Shown here: one piece after another, positions 48,523 through 59,355 of the stretch
Numbering within the stretch: position 1 is the first letter of the stretch
Layout of the letters: each line of letters begins with the position of its first letter
Notes under the pieces: model-generated
Database searches by the model: none
What the model saw: the letters and a program-made list of their open reading frames with translations, nothing else
What the model was told of the DNA's origin: nothing
Position numbers and translations under genes: made by a program
DNA from: Dryas octopetala
Lineage: Eukaryota > Streptophyta > Magnoliopsida > Rosales > Rosaceae
Direction of reading: 5' to 3'
NCBI GenBank assembly: GCA_963921425.1
Contig: OY992832.1
Coordinates: 20,248,835-20,312,834, forward strand
Length of the DNA: 64,000 nt

Positions 48523-48909
48523 AAAATTAAAGAGTTAATTACATTTACACCCCCTGAGGTTTATCGTCTTTTCACATACACCTCTGGGGTTTCAATAATT
48601 ACATATACACCTCCTGAGATTTTAAAACTGTTGCATATAACCCCCTACGAGAAAAATAAATAAATAAATAAAAAAGAAAATATTTGTATTCAGGTTGAAC
48701 CTTACACCTTGAATAATCTTATTAGGCTATTTAATCCCTTAGCATGCTTTTTTGCATACTTTTTCATCATTTTCGTCTCACTATAGGGGGTTATATGTAA
48801 CAGTTTAAAAACCTCACGGGGTGTATGTGTAATTATTAAAACCCCAGGAGGTGTATGTGAAAAGACGATAAACCTCAGGGGGTGTAAGTGTAATTAACTC
48901 AAAATTAAA
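48523..48909. mobile_element. MULE-type MITE (48532-48900) with perfect 9-bp target duplication
   Basis: The element of 369 bp starts GAGTTAATTACATTTACACC and ends with the reverse complement of GAGTTAATTACACTTACACC. Its arms of about 130 bases are highly alike, including CTGAGGTTTATCGTCTTTTC on the left and its complement on the right, so it is a young or well-kept copy. AAAATTAAA flanks both ends (48523-48531 and 48901-48909). Confidence 0.92.
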
Positions 48910-49296
48910 AGTGGTTTAGTTTATTCAAAAGCGTGCACTTGCACATATAGGCATATAGCGCACAACTGCTAATAAATAAGTTATTGGAACTAGTTTAAGT
49001 TGTGGAGGTGAGTGGAATAATGAGTTAGAATTAAGATAGATTTAATGTTTGATTTCTTTTAATTAAAAAATAAAACCACTATTTAAAAACCTCACGGGGT
49101 GTATGTGTAATTATTAAAATCTCAGGAGGTGTATGTGAAAAGACGATAAACCTCAGGGGGTGTAAGTGTAATTAACTCAAAATTAATTAAAAAATAAAAC
49201 CTCAGGGGGTGTAAGTGTAAGTGTGAGTGGAATAATGAGTTAGAATTAAGATAGATTTAATGTTTTGATTTCTTTTAATTAAAAAATAAAACCACT
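48804..49296 (+). repeat. Local duplication of the MITE right arm and adjoining flank
   Basis: The right arm of the MITE (48804-48909) is repeated at 49082-49187, and a last fragment recurs at 49192-49222. The flank GTGAGTGGAATAATGAGTTA and the following 70 bases occur at 49008-49080 and again at 49223-49296. Arm and flank therefore alternate, which points to a local tandem rearrangement after the MITE inserted. Confidence 0.8.
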
Positions 49297-51033
49297 AAAT
49301 TAAAAGTGAATATATATCATTTTCAAGAACACGAAGAGACATTTATGAAAACATAGATATTAAACCAAAAAGTTGTGGTCACCCCAAAGTATGAGATTTC
49401 TAACTACGAAGTAGTTGTCCTTTTACTCACTTGAAAAGCCTGTTGTTATGTCTCCTTCCCATATGTTCTAAAATATCCATCCTTTGGTTTATTCACAGTG
49501 CAAAGAACCATAAACAATGAAAAGCCATATCTTACACAAACAAACTTGGATTAGAATAGCAAATTCGAAACATTTGGTGCCGCAAATATTACTTTAACAC
49601 AATTGCCTTTGAATTTAATATGCGCTGCAAAGTGATCCCCCTACATAATTATGAATTCTATCATCTTCTTCTTTCTGCACATTATATTACTATTTTCTTC
49701 AGCACATGCTTCCAAGCTTTTGCTAACTATAGTCTATATATAACTTTTGGTCTCGAGAAACACCCCCACATCTCGTGCGAGTGTGCATCGTTTACCAGAA
49801 TAAATATGGGAAAATCAAATTTCACCACATGATTTTTTCTTTTTCCTTTTTATAATCTCAACTTTTCTTCGATTGACTTTTGATTTAATTTCTTTGAATT
49901 TTTTTTTATATGCGTCTATGAGTTTTAAATTCAAGATTTACTCTGACTAAAAGAGACTGGATATTATTTACTAGGCGGTTAGGCCAAATGATCATCGACT
50001 AATTCTCTTGGATTTAAAAAATGTACATTCTTTTTTTTTTTTTTTTTTTTTTTATAACTGAAGTGTTATTGATGCTTAATTGGGAGTAAAAAATCAGTTA
50101 AAAGTTAAGGCTTCAATTAAGAAGGAGCATTATCATTAACCCTACAGTAAGAGTATTATAAAATTTAGCGCAAATTAAGCTAAGGCATCAGTAACACAAT
50201 TACACTTATGCAGAATATAAACACACACTTATCACTAAAAAATAACTGCAAATTAATTAAACTACCCACACTTATCATCCAAAAGGTGCTCAACAGATGC
50301 CAAATCCTCCTCCACCTATTGAACCCAAGAAATAAGAGCGTGAGCATCAGACTAGCTCCAAACTCCAAAGTAATGCACATTTGGAACAATATTTCAAGTT
50401 ACTCTATCTGAAAAACTTCTATACGCCTCATGTTGCATTTTTCTTACTCTCATAATAGACTGACTATCACTGGTGACGACTCTCAAAATATACCGACTTT
50501 TGATAATCGGTTATATTTTGTTTTTTGAGAGTCCAACACAGTATGTCAAACATTATAAGTTTTTCCCGACTAAATTCTATGGTCAATATTTTAGCATGAT
50601 GAATTTTAAATTATTTTCACTTATATTGATGTCATTGGATTCCAATCATTAGATTTGGTTGAATGCATAAGTGCAGAGAAGCAGAGTTGATTCTAATGAT
50701 CACATTTTTCCTTTTTTAAAAAATAACTTATGGTTGTTGAAAATTTGGACAAAAATTTATCAAACCCATTTGTTGTTAATAAATAAAAAAGTTGTAATAT
50801 ATAATATCCTTATTAGTGGTTTGTATTGTATATATCCAAGGCTCCATGATCGGATAAAAAAATCTGAACTTCCAGAGGCATTGTCCACACAAAGCCGGCC
50901 CACCTGTGCACCCAAATCCCAAGCAAGTCAAGCCCACCGCTGGCCCGAATCCACCTTTCAGGCCCAACAACCTCTCCCCCCACCCTTCAAAACCTCCCTC
51001 ACTCTCACTCTCTCACAGACAATCTCCCTGTCC

Positions 51034-51075
<42 letters not shown>

Positions 51076-51076
51076 A
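49297..51076. other. Spacer and promoter side of the AGC1-12 gene
   Basis: No other gene is seen. A poly-T run lies at 50032-50053. The last part before 51077 is the leader of the kinase gene, C/T-rich with a (CT) run of about 17 units at 51037-51072 ending four bases before the ATG. Confidence 0.5.
51037..51072 (+). repeat. CT microsatellite in the AGC1-12 5' leader
   Basis: About 17 CT units run up to CAACA and the ATG at 51077. The frame upstream stays open through the repeat as Leu-Ser units, but there is no upstream ATG in it. Pyrimidine tracts in leaders can affect transcription or translation in plants. Any effect here is inference. Confidence 0.85.
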
Positions 51077-54000
51077 ATGGAGCCGCGGCTCGACGACTTA
51101 GCCGACGACCTCCAGAGCCTGAGCTTCACCTCCACCGCCACCACAACCACCGCGACAGAAACCAAGCGCAGCACTAGTTCCGGCTCCGAAGCCACGCTCA
51201 CGGCCTCATCCTCCTCCTCGGCGCGCCTGGGCAGCTTCGTCGTCTCCAAGCCCCTCCGACCGCCGTCCTCGGACCCTTGCTGGTCCGCCATCCACAAGAT
51301 CCGATCGGAGTCCCCGACCCGCCAGCTGTCCCTCTCGGACCTCAAATTCTCCTCACGGCTCGGCTCCGGCGACATCGGCTCGGTCTACTTAGCCGAGCTG
51401 AAGTGCGGTGGCGGAAACGGAAACGGCGCCGTTTTCGCGGCGAAGGTGATGGACAAGAAGGAGCTGGTGAGTCGGAGCAAGGAAGGCAGGGCGAGGACAG
51501 AGAGGGAAATACTCGAAATGTTGGACCACCCTTTTTTGCCCACGCTCTACGCGAGTATAGACGCGCCCAACTGGCTCTTCCTCCTCACCGAGTTCTGCCC
51601 CGGCGGTGACCTCCACGTGCTCCGACAGCGACAGCCCCTCAAACGCTTCGACGACCCTGCCGTCAGGTGCGCACGTTAGCTCTCTCCCTTCTCTTATTAT
51701 TATTAGTCTTCGCTTTCCATAACTGACTTAACAATAATTACGCCTTTTATTATTAATTTAATATTTTTTTTCATTTTTTTATTTTTGCTTCTTCTTCTTC
51801 TTCTTCTTCTTCTTTTCCGTTTTTGCTTGGTTTGACAAACAACCATTGGAGAGGGGCTTAGATTTGGTGTCGCCGTGTGTGCGTAAGCGTGCTTGCACGG
51901 TTTCAGTCTTTCAGACTTCTGACTCGTGCTGTGGGACCCAGACCTCGTAACGGTGCGTCTGTCAGTTGTTGGTGGGGTCCACCGGTTGGTCACCGTTTTT
52001 TAGGATTTTTTTTTTTTTTTTTTTTCATATTTGATCGTGAGGGAACAAAGGTTTACGGTGTGCCTGAGGTACACTTGATAATTTGCATCGTCCGCTCTTA
52101 TTATAATAATAACATTATGTAGCAGTATTATAGTTATATTAAAATATTGGCTCTAAAAAGGATTGAAAATTCGACAGTTCACTGTACCAAAAAAGCAAAT
52201 TGACAGTTCTAACTTTTGTTGTTGGGTTAGCTTAGGGGGTGAAAGAAAGTAGAAAAAATGAGTGTGAATTAAATAGGTGAAACTTCAATCCCTTCTAAGT
52301 TTCTAACATAGGAGAAAAAATAAAATTATGTGAGTCACTTGGAAGTTGGGGCCTTGTAATTTATTTTAATTTTTTTTTTCTATGTATTCAAATTTGAAAT
52401 TTCTATAGTGAAAACTGAAAACCAACAACTATTAATTAGTTGGTAGGACTCTAAATTTTGATGCTTCTCGTCATTTATTCTCCCGTACAAATAAAAAAAA
52501 AAAAATTGAGATAGTTGTCAGCTGCGGTCGAGCTGACGTGGTGGGGGCCGTGGGGCACCTTGAGCTGCCAAGTGGCTCATTCATTGTCATGATAGGGTAA
52601 AGTAGGTCAATTAGTTTCTTTCTTTTATTATCAAAGATTCAAAGTATGTTGATCAATTTTGAGCCTTATATGCTTAAACTTTAAAGGCCAATAATTACAT
52701 AATTACATGCACGTACAAAATAAGTAAGTTCAAGTGCAGCATATCAGTAAACATGTACTTTACTACCTCCTAGTAACATGTAACAATCTCGGGGGTTAAT
52801 GGTTTATAGTTCTTGTGGCAGAAATTTGACTTCCCTTTTTTTTTTTTTTTCTGAAAAATAAAAAACTAATGCCATGATATTATTTTTTTTTTATTTTATA
52901 CAATTTATATTTTCCTAGCATTAATAACTTTTTTAAGGTCAACCACAAGTTGGTAATGTTGGTGCCAAAGCCAGCTCAATTAGTGGACTGTGTTCGGTAA
53001 TGTGGTCATCTAATTTGCCAATATTGGATCTGTGTATAACTACAATTGGTTGAGCAATAAAAGGCATTAAAATTAAACCCAACCCCCCCATAGGATCTGT
53101 ACAGTTCCCTTGTGATTTAAGGTGACCCATTTTAGTTGATAAATTAATAAGTGATTTAAGGGATGAGATAGACTTTGATAAAACCTGATTTTTTTTTTTT
53201 TTTTTTTTTTCAAGATAACACCTGAATTCAATGCCGCCCTTTATAAGTTTTAAAACATAATAACACGGTGTCCAACCAACGGAGTAAGTGTAGGTGTCTT
53301 GATTTGTTTTGTTTTTTTTTTTGTTATTTTGTCAATTGATAATAAGTGTTGGTTATGCTCTAAATTTTATGTCTCCTCACTACTAAGTGTCTGCCTAGTT
53401 GCAGGTTGTTGAGCAACAATTGATGCTTTTAAATTCAGCATATGTCACTTCGATACCTAAAGCCTGACCCCATTAATTTCAGCCATATATGTTCATTGCT
53501 CTTACCAATTATGCCAATCACTCGGCGCTGTTTTTTCAAAACAGTCGATCACTTCTTGCAGCGATTGTTGCCGTTTCTTCCGTCATTTTATATTCTGTTT
53601 TTTGACAGATTTATTGTAGAATGATTTGGTTAGGTTTTAACTATGAAATTATGAAGGTATTTCTATTTATATTCTTATCTACCCCTCTTACAGTTTTTTT
53701 TTGGGGGTAAAACCCTCGCACTGTTTCAGCAGTCAGTACATTTCTCTTGTTCTCTATTCTCTAGGATAGCTTTTGTTCCATTAATTCCTGGACCAAACAG
53801 ATCCCTGAAAATCTGAATTCATGTATTGGGTTTAGTTGACTCTCTCAGGATTTCTGGTTTCTTTTCCTTTAAGTAAGGATATCTCTAAATAGTGGTCCCT
53901 ATATTGTTTTATATTGCTTTTTGGCTCGTAGTTGAGACTCTTTATACAGTTCTATCTTTTGAATTTCATCACCTAAACTCTCAAAATATGATTGAAGTAG

Positions 54001-55873
54001 GGATAAGGTTCTGTGGTCTATACTCTATATATATGCTTTAATCAGCTTTCTTTGGTAAGGAAAGGTAGAAGGAACTTAAATAAGGTTAAGAAGTAAAAGA
54101 TAAAGGGATGGAAGAAAGGTGAAAATGTTGTTAGCTTGTAACCCAGAGATTAATTTATTCCTCTCTTTTTTTTTTTTTTTTTTTTTTTTTTCCCATCTCA
54201 TTCTATTTTTCAACCACGAAAAATGAGATTCTCTTCTTTATCATTCATAAGGATTCTCAACCAAACATATTTAGACCATTGGCCAGGGGATTTAGAGATT
54301 TAGGAAGGGCCAAAAATTAGGTCCTCAAAAAATATATAAAAATAAGGTAGAAAGTTGTTGCATGCCTTACAATTAATTGATGATGTGTATATAGAAAGTT
54401 GTTGCATGCCTTGAAATTAATCGATGATGTGTATTTCTCATACGTTTACACAAATATGTAAATATAGAAAGTTGTTGCATGCCTTGCAATTAATTGATGA
54501 TGTGTATTTCTCATATGTTTACACAAATTTGGAAAGGTGTACAACATGGAGTCAATTATATGCCTTTTACTATCATTCATGTGTATGTATTGCTTGGTAT
54601 GTGTGTTACTATCATGTGCATGTGTATTTGTTGTTTAACTTGCAAATTAAAAGACACCTAGGGCCACAAATTAATGTTTTAATTTTCTTGTAAACAAGAT
54701 CATCCTGATGATATTGTTATCAACTTGCAAAAGTTGCAAGTGAAATCAAATGGGAACAAACTCAATCTTTGCTGTTGCAAAAGAATACCAATAAGGCTTT
54801 CTTTATGATTTAGTTTATTGTGGATTCAATTATAATGTAGTTGATTACTTGTTTCCTTTTTGTTTCAAAATGATTGAGCATCATTAAAGAAGTTATGGTT
54901 AATCATCTAATTCAATTGTTTAGTTCTTTTTACGACTACTAACCAGTATAGTATATTTATGCTTTATATTAGATTATCTCATGTCTTTGAAAGTGCTCCA
55001 TAATCAAGAGATTATGATATAAGTAATCATGTGAGTGCATGATTATAATACTAACTGGTATTTAATCTCATGATTAGGTTCTACGCATCAGAGGTGGTTG
55101 TAGCTCTTGAGTACCTCCACATGATGGGAATTGTGTACCGTGACCTAAAGCCGGAAAACGTGTTAGTTCGATCGGACGGCCACATCATGCTTACAGATTT
55201 TGACCTCTCGTTAAAATGCGACGATTCTACATCAACCCCGGCTCAGATCATTTCTAATCAGAATCCTTCAATTTCTGCCCCTCAAAAGGACTACATACTT
55301 GATCCACGCCCTTTTGCATCATCTTCATGCATCATTCCAAATTGTATAGTCCCCGCCGTATCATGTTTCCATCCGAAAAGCAAGCGCAAGAAGAAGCAGG
55401 GCCATCGAAGTGGTCCCGAGTTTGTGGCCGAGCCCATTGACGTCCGGTCCATGTCGTTTGTCGGGACCCATGAGTACTTGGCCCCCGAGATAGTGTCCGG
55501 TGAGGGTCATGGTAGTGCAGTGGATTGGTGGACATTAGGGATATTTATATTTGAACTATTTTATGGTGTGACGCCCTTTAGGGGTGTAGACAATGAGCTA
55601 ACCCTAGCTAACATTGTGGCTCGTGCCCTAGAGCTTCCAAAAGAACCCGCCGTGCCCGGCACGGCCAAGGACCTCATCTCACAACTGTTGGTTAAGGATC
55701 CGGCTAGGCGATTGGGATCATTAATGGGTGCATCAGCGATCAAGCGACACCCATTTTTCCAAGGGGTCAATTGGGCATTGTTGAGATGTACACCTCCACC
55801 ATTTATTCCCCCACCATTTAGTAGACAAGTTGTATCTGATCAAACTTGTCCTGAGAAAATGGATTATTATTAG
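51077..55873 (+). CDS. AGC1-12: AGC VIII serine/threonine kinase, AGC1-12 type
   Basis: The CDS is join(51077..51666, 55078..55873), two exons, 461 residues and one 3.4-kb intron. It starts [20 protein letters not shown], followed by a Ser/Thr-rich region. The kinase domain has [13 protein letters not shown] (about 95), Lys 123 in [13 protein letters not shown] (Asp about 219) and DFD (237). An insertion follows with the basic run KSKRKKK, then [13 protein letters not shown]. The C-terminus (PEKMDYY) lacks the FxxF motif seen in the KIPK neighbour. AGC VIII kinases act near the plasma membrane on auxin transport; Arabidopsis AGC1-12 is linked to tropic growth and PIN phosphorylation. The name rests on family resemblance plus its place next to a CYP71 gene, as in Arabidopsis (At3g44610 beside At3g44600, from memory). 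Confidence 0.9.
51788..51813 (+). repeat. CTT microsatellite in the AGC1-12 intron
   Basis: About nine CTT units lie shortly after the splice donor. Poly-T runs follow at about 52008-52025, 53190-53210 and 54168-54191. All are intronic. Confidence 0.8.
54349..54531 (+). repeat. Three-copy tandem repeat in the AGC1-12 intron
   Basis: AGAAAGTTGTTGCATGCCTT starts units at 54349, 54393 and 54466. The first unit is short (44 bp) and the second is 73 bp. Units share AATTAATYGATGATGTGTAT, and units 2 and 3 also share TTTCTCATAYGTTTACACAAA. Confidence 0.85.
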
Positions 55874-56661
55874 TCACAAAATAAAAATAAAAATAAAAAT
55901 ATATATTGCACACTTCAACCTCTATCACAAAAATTTTACATCATGCATATCACCTAAAAACTGATAATTACTGAAAACCTGCAAAATGTTATCTTCCCAT
56001 ATAATTTGTCCTGCAACATGTGACTCATTTTTCTTCTTATGTAAAGAGATCATTATAACACGTTAAATTGTCTCATAAGAGAACATTTTTGTTAAAGGTT
56101 GTACTTGTATCTGTCGTGGCAGGAATTTGTTGGTTGTTAGTGGATGATAAGTTGATAACTCGAACGTATCTTTATTGTTGTTGGATGCTTGATGCTTGTC
56201 TTCTTTCTTCCCAATAACAAAGGGGTACTACTAGTATGCACATGATAGCCTAATTTATGATTTGACAAATTAAACTCTTCGTAAACCGACATGTACTAAG
56301 GTCATATATTTCATAGTCAATGCCGGGGGTTGGAAGCATCATAAGTCGACAATATGAACTAAAACAAATGATATCCACTTGGAAATTTGGAATGGAAGTA
56401 AATAAACACCAAAGAAGAGTGTCATTGACATAGGCTCATAGGCTGTCCACTGATCATGGATGTATATGTGTGTGTTTGGTTGTGAAGGCCATGCCCTTCC
56501 CACGTGTATGTTTCATTTGGAGGAAGAATGTGGGGTTGAGCAAGGAGGATTTTGAGTCTTTGAGAGCTACTCTTGTTTTACTTTTATGAGAACCTCACAT
56601 GATGCTTCTTGGTTGCTACTTGCTTACAATCTTGCAATCCTCATCAATAATTTTGTTTGCA

Positions 56662-56693
<32 letters not shown>

Positions 56694-57500
56694 CTTAATT
56701 TGCATCTCTTATCTCCGATAAAATGTGTATTTATTCATTTTTTTATAAAAATATTTGTCTTTGTACATGAGATCGATCATCCAAAAGGCCCAACACAGAA
56801 GGAGAGGGGAGTGAAGATCGGAACATGCAGCCCTAAACTAAAGTCCAAAGCTTATCCCAGCAAGCCCATCAGCGACCACATTTTGCCACCTAAAAACATG
56901 CTCAATTGAACAATATATGGCAGTTTAGCTGAAAGAGGAATTTGCAAACCATGAACAAGTCAAAAGTTGTGAATGCTATACTGAGTTTGTAGGTTAAAAA
57001 ATTTTTTGGCCGATTGATCTACCAAGCTACTGGTCAATTTGTAAACTGCATTTTGGCTTTGTACCTAAATTGAAATATAGAGTTTTAGTATTTTTTTTAA
57101 AAAACTGATTTTGTCCCTAAAGTTAAATGACTTTTTATTATTTATGTTAGCGAGTCGTGTTATATTTGTGTTTGTGTCAAACAATGGTCAACGCAAACTT
57201 GTTAACTTCATGTCAAGTTTGAGTCGTGTTATTATATTATTATATCGAATTCAGATTCAAGTCATATTATCATATTGTGTCCAAAAATCTCACTCCAAAT
57301 CTAGCAACATAATCCAAAGTCCCAAAAGGGGCTAGTAAGGGATAAAGCCTTATAAAACTCCTCAAATTTGAATTAGTAAAAAAAATCAAAGTAAGAGACT
57401 TTTGTTTTTTTGTTTTTAATATGAACCACAATTGGGCTCATATAGAAGTCCTATTGTAACAAGAAATCTCCAAGTAGCTTGAATCCAGAAATCTTCGTCC
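55874..57500. other. Spacer after AGC1-12
   Basis: It starts with the kinase 3' UTR and an (AAAAT) run at 55880-55901. There is a CT microsatellite at 56668-56693 and GAGTCGTGTTAT-type sequence at 57148-57240 that resembles the inside of the hAT-like element at 61016. No gene is seen. Confidence 0.45.
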
Positions 57501-58406
57501 TGAAAACATACAAAACCTTTAGAGGTAAGGGGGTATCGGTGTGGTGCCGGCCAAAGGCTTTTTGACGGTCAAGTTAGAAAACAAGATCAATTATCAACTC
57601 AGAGCATTGACTTAGAACTTTGGAATTACTTACCTTTGTGTGATCTTATGAGAGCTTATTTATAGAGGATAAATCAATCCCCATGGCCTAAGGATTGTAA
57701 TTTTGTTAGATTTGTAATCACCGGGAAGTATACTCCTTGTGGGAGTGAACTCCTATACTTGAATCCTTATTTGGGAATGATTCAAGCCACTTTGATTCAT
57801 ATGAGAGTTAGCTTCCCAATTCTTTTATGAGTTCTTAGATCCTAATTATCATGAGAATACCTTCTTTAAATGGTTTAGCATACATCTGCCCATTTTAGGC
57901 GCGATTATGGACCTATCCACAGGTCCTAAGAGCCTCCCCAGGGGTACCCGGCCTCTTTGGCACATTTTTTCGGACCCATTGGCGGGTCCGGACATATCTG
58001 GCGCTTTCCCGGACCCATTGGTGGGTTTGGGTGCATCCGACCCCTTTAGGTGGTTATGTGGGTGATAACCCATTGCCCCATGTTTAATGGGTCCTTGAAT
58101 TCCTTGCATGCTTTATATATTTGGTCCCTTTGCATATTGTTGGACAATGTCCATAATTTATAGGTCTCTCAAAACATAGATCGTATTCTTCTAACACCAT
58201 GGGTCCTATATTTCCATGCCTTTTCCAATGCACCCATGAGAATGCATAGGTTCCCTCCTTTTTCCATAAGAATGGATAAGGTCCCTTCCTTTTTTTTTTT
58301 TTTTTTTCATGAGAATAGATAAGACCCATGATCTTTCCATGAAAATGGATAGGTCCCATACTAGAATAAATCATGGTCATATGCTAGAATATTTCATGGT
58401 CCCACA
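57501..58406 (-). repeat. Probable solo LTR of a Tat-like retrotransposon (minus strand)
   Basis: On the minus strand the stretch runs TGTGGGACC...TTTTCA, 906 bp with TG..CA ends. It carries a TATA box (CTATAAATAAG, about 57650-57665 on the plus strand) and GGCCGGCACCACACCGATAC about 45 bases before the end, matching the layout of the 949-bp LTR at 8378. The flanks are CGTCC on the left and AGTCC on the right, a 4-of-5 match to a five-base target duplication. It contains repeated GGACCCATTGG-YGGGT blocks (57960-58030) and four diverged CCATGAGAATGGATAGG-type units (58222-58355). Frames within are not genes. No internal retroelement sequence adjoins it. Confidence 0.6.
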
Positions 58407-58500
58407 AGTCCTTGTCTTTTTTTTTTATTTGTTTTATATTCGGTTACATTTGAGGAATTGAACCATAAACCTATTCTAAATCCTACATCATTATCTCACT

Positions 58501-58668
58501 ATTCTTCATAGGGGTGGGCATTAATCCTGGCGGTTTCGGTTTGATTTGGATGCAAATCTTAAAAATGGCAATACCAAACTGTTTCATTCCAGCTACCTAT
58601 TTCGGTTTTGGGATCAGTAAGTGGTCTATACTGAACTGTCCCGTACCGTGCCCACCCTTAATTCTTCA
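58501..58668. mobile_element. hAT-type MITE (58509-58660) with perfect 8-bp target duplication
   Basis: The element of 152 bp starts TAGGGGTGGGCA and ends TGCCCACCCTTA, a 12-bp inverted terminal repeat with one mismatch. ATTCTTCA flanks both ends (58501-58508 and 58661-58668). An 8-bp duplication with TAGGGGTG-type ends marks a non-autonomous hAT element. It lies about 700 bases upstream of the CYP71 start codon. Confidence 0.93.
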
Positions 58669-59355
58669 TCATTTAAGATAATTTTAAAGACCTATAGTTC
58701 AAAAGATAAAATAAAAAAAAGGCTAATTCTAAAGACTTACTTACTCTAGATCTTTTCCTCTTGGTACAAGCCTCAATCTTATGAAAAATTATTGTATGTG
58801 ACCGTCATACCACATTACATGATAACATGGTATTACCAATCCATTTATTATAACATGTCCCCAACTTAGATTTTAACATGTGTACGATTTAAGAGTATTT
58901 TTAGAGTTTAGGGTTTTAGAAATTAATAATAATACACGTGTTATAATTTAAGCAGATTAGTAACACTAAGTCATCATGTCACGTAGTCTTATGGTCACAC
59001 AAAATAATTTCTCAACCAACCTATGAACACTCAACACATGTTTCAATCTAAGCAAACTGGCCCTAAGACTAAGGTCAAATTCTAAATTTAGGCCCAATTC
59101 ACCTAATCAAAATTTGGAGGAGGTCGGCCCACAGCCCAGTTTTGAGCTAAACCAGACCAAATTCAGTTTTTAAAAAACAAAGCGGTGGAGTCGTTCGTGT
59201 TCCCTTTGCAGCCAATTTCAGAACTCGAAGAAGAGAACTCAAGCTTAGGCCTTACGCGACGCTCACTCCAACAAGAAGCTAGCTACTGTTTCAGTCTGAT
59301 TTTCTAGTCTCAGACCTCGAGACCAAAACCCTTGGGACCAAGCAATCAAGCAACC
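58669..59355 (+). promoter_or_regulatory. Promoter side and leader of CYP71
   Basis: This AT-rich stretch leads into the CYP71 ATG. It holds no other gene. No core promoter element could be fixed with confidence. Confidence 0.35.

Noticed and set aside
50906-51076. Upstream extension of the AGC1-12 protein by 57 residues
   Set aside because: The frame is open but begins with GTG, not ATG, and runs through the CT microsatellite. The ATG at 51077 fits the family.
57849-58380. Minus-strand frames with Gly/Pro-rich products
   Set aside because: They lie inside the probable solo LTR and reflect its internal repeats.
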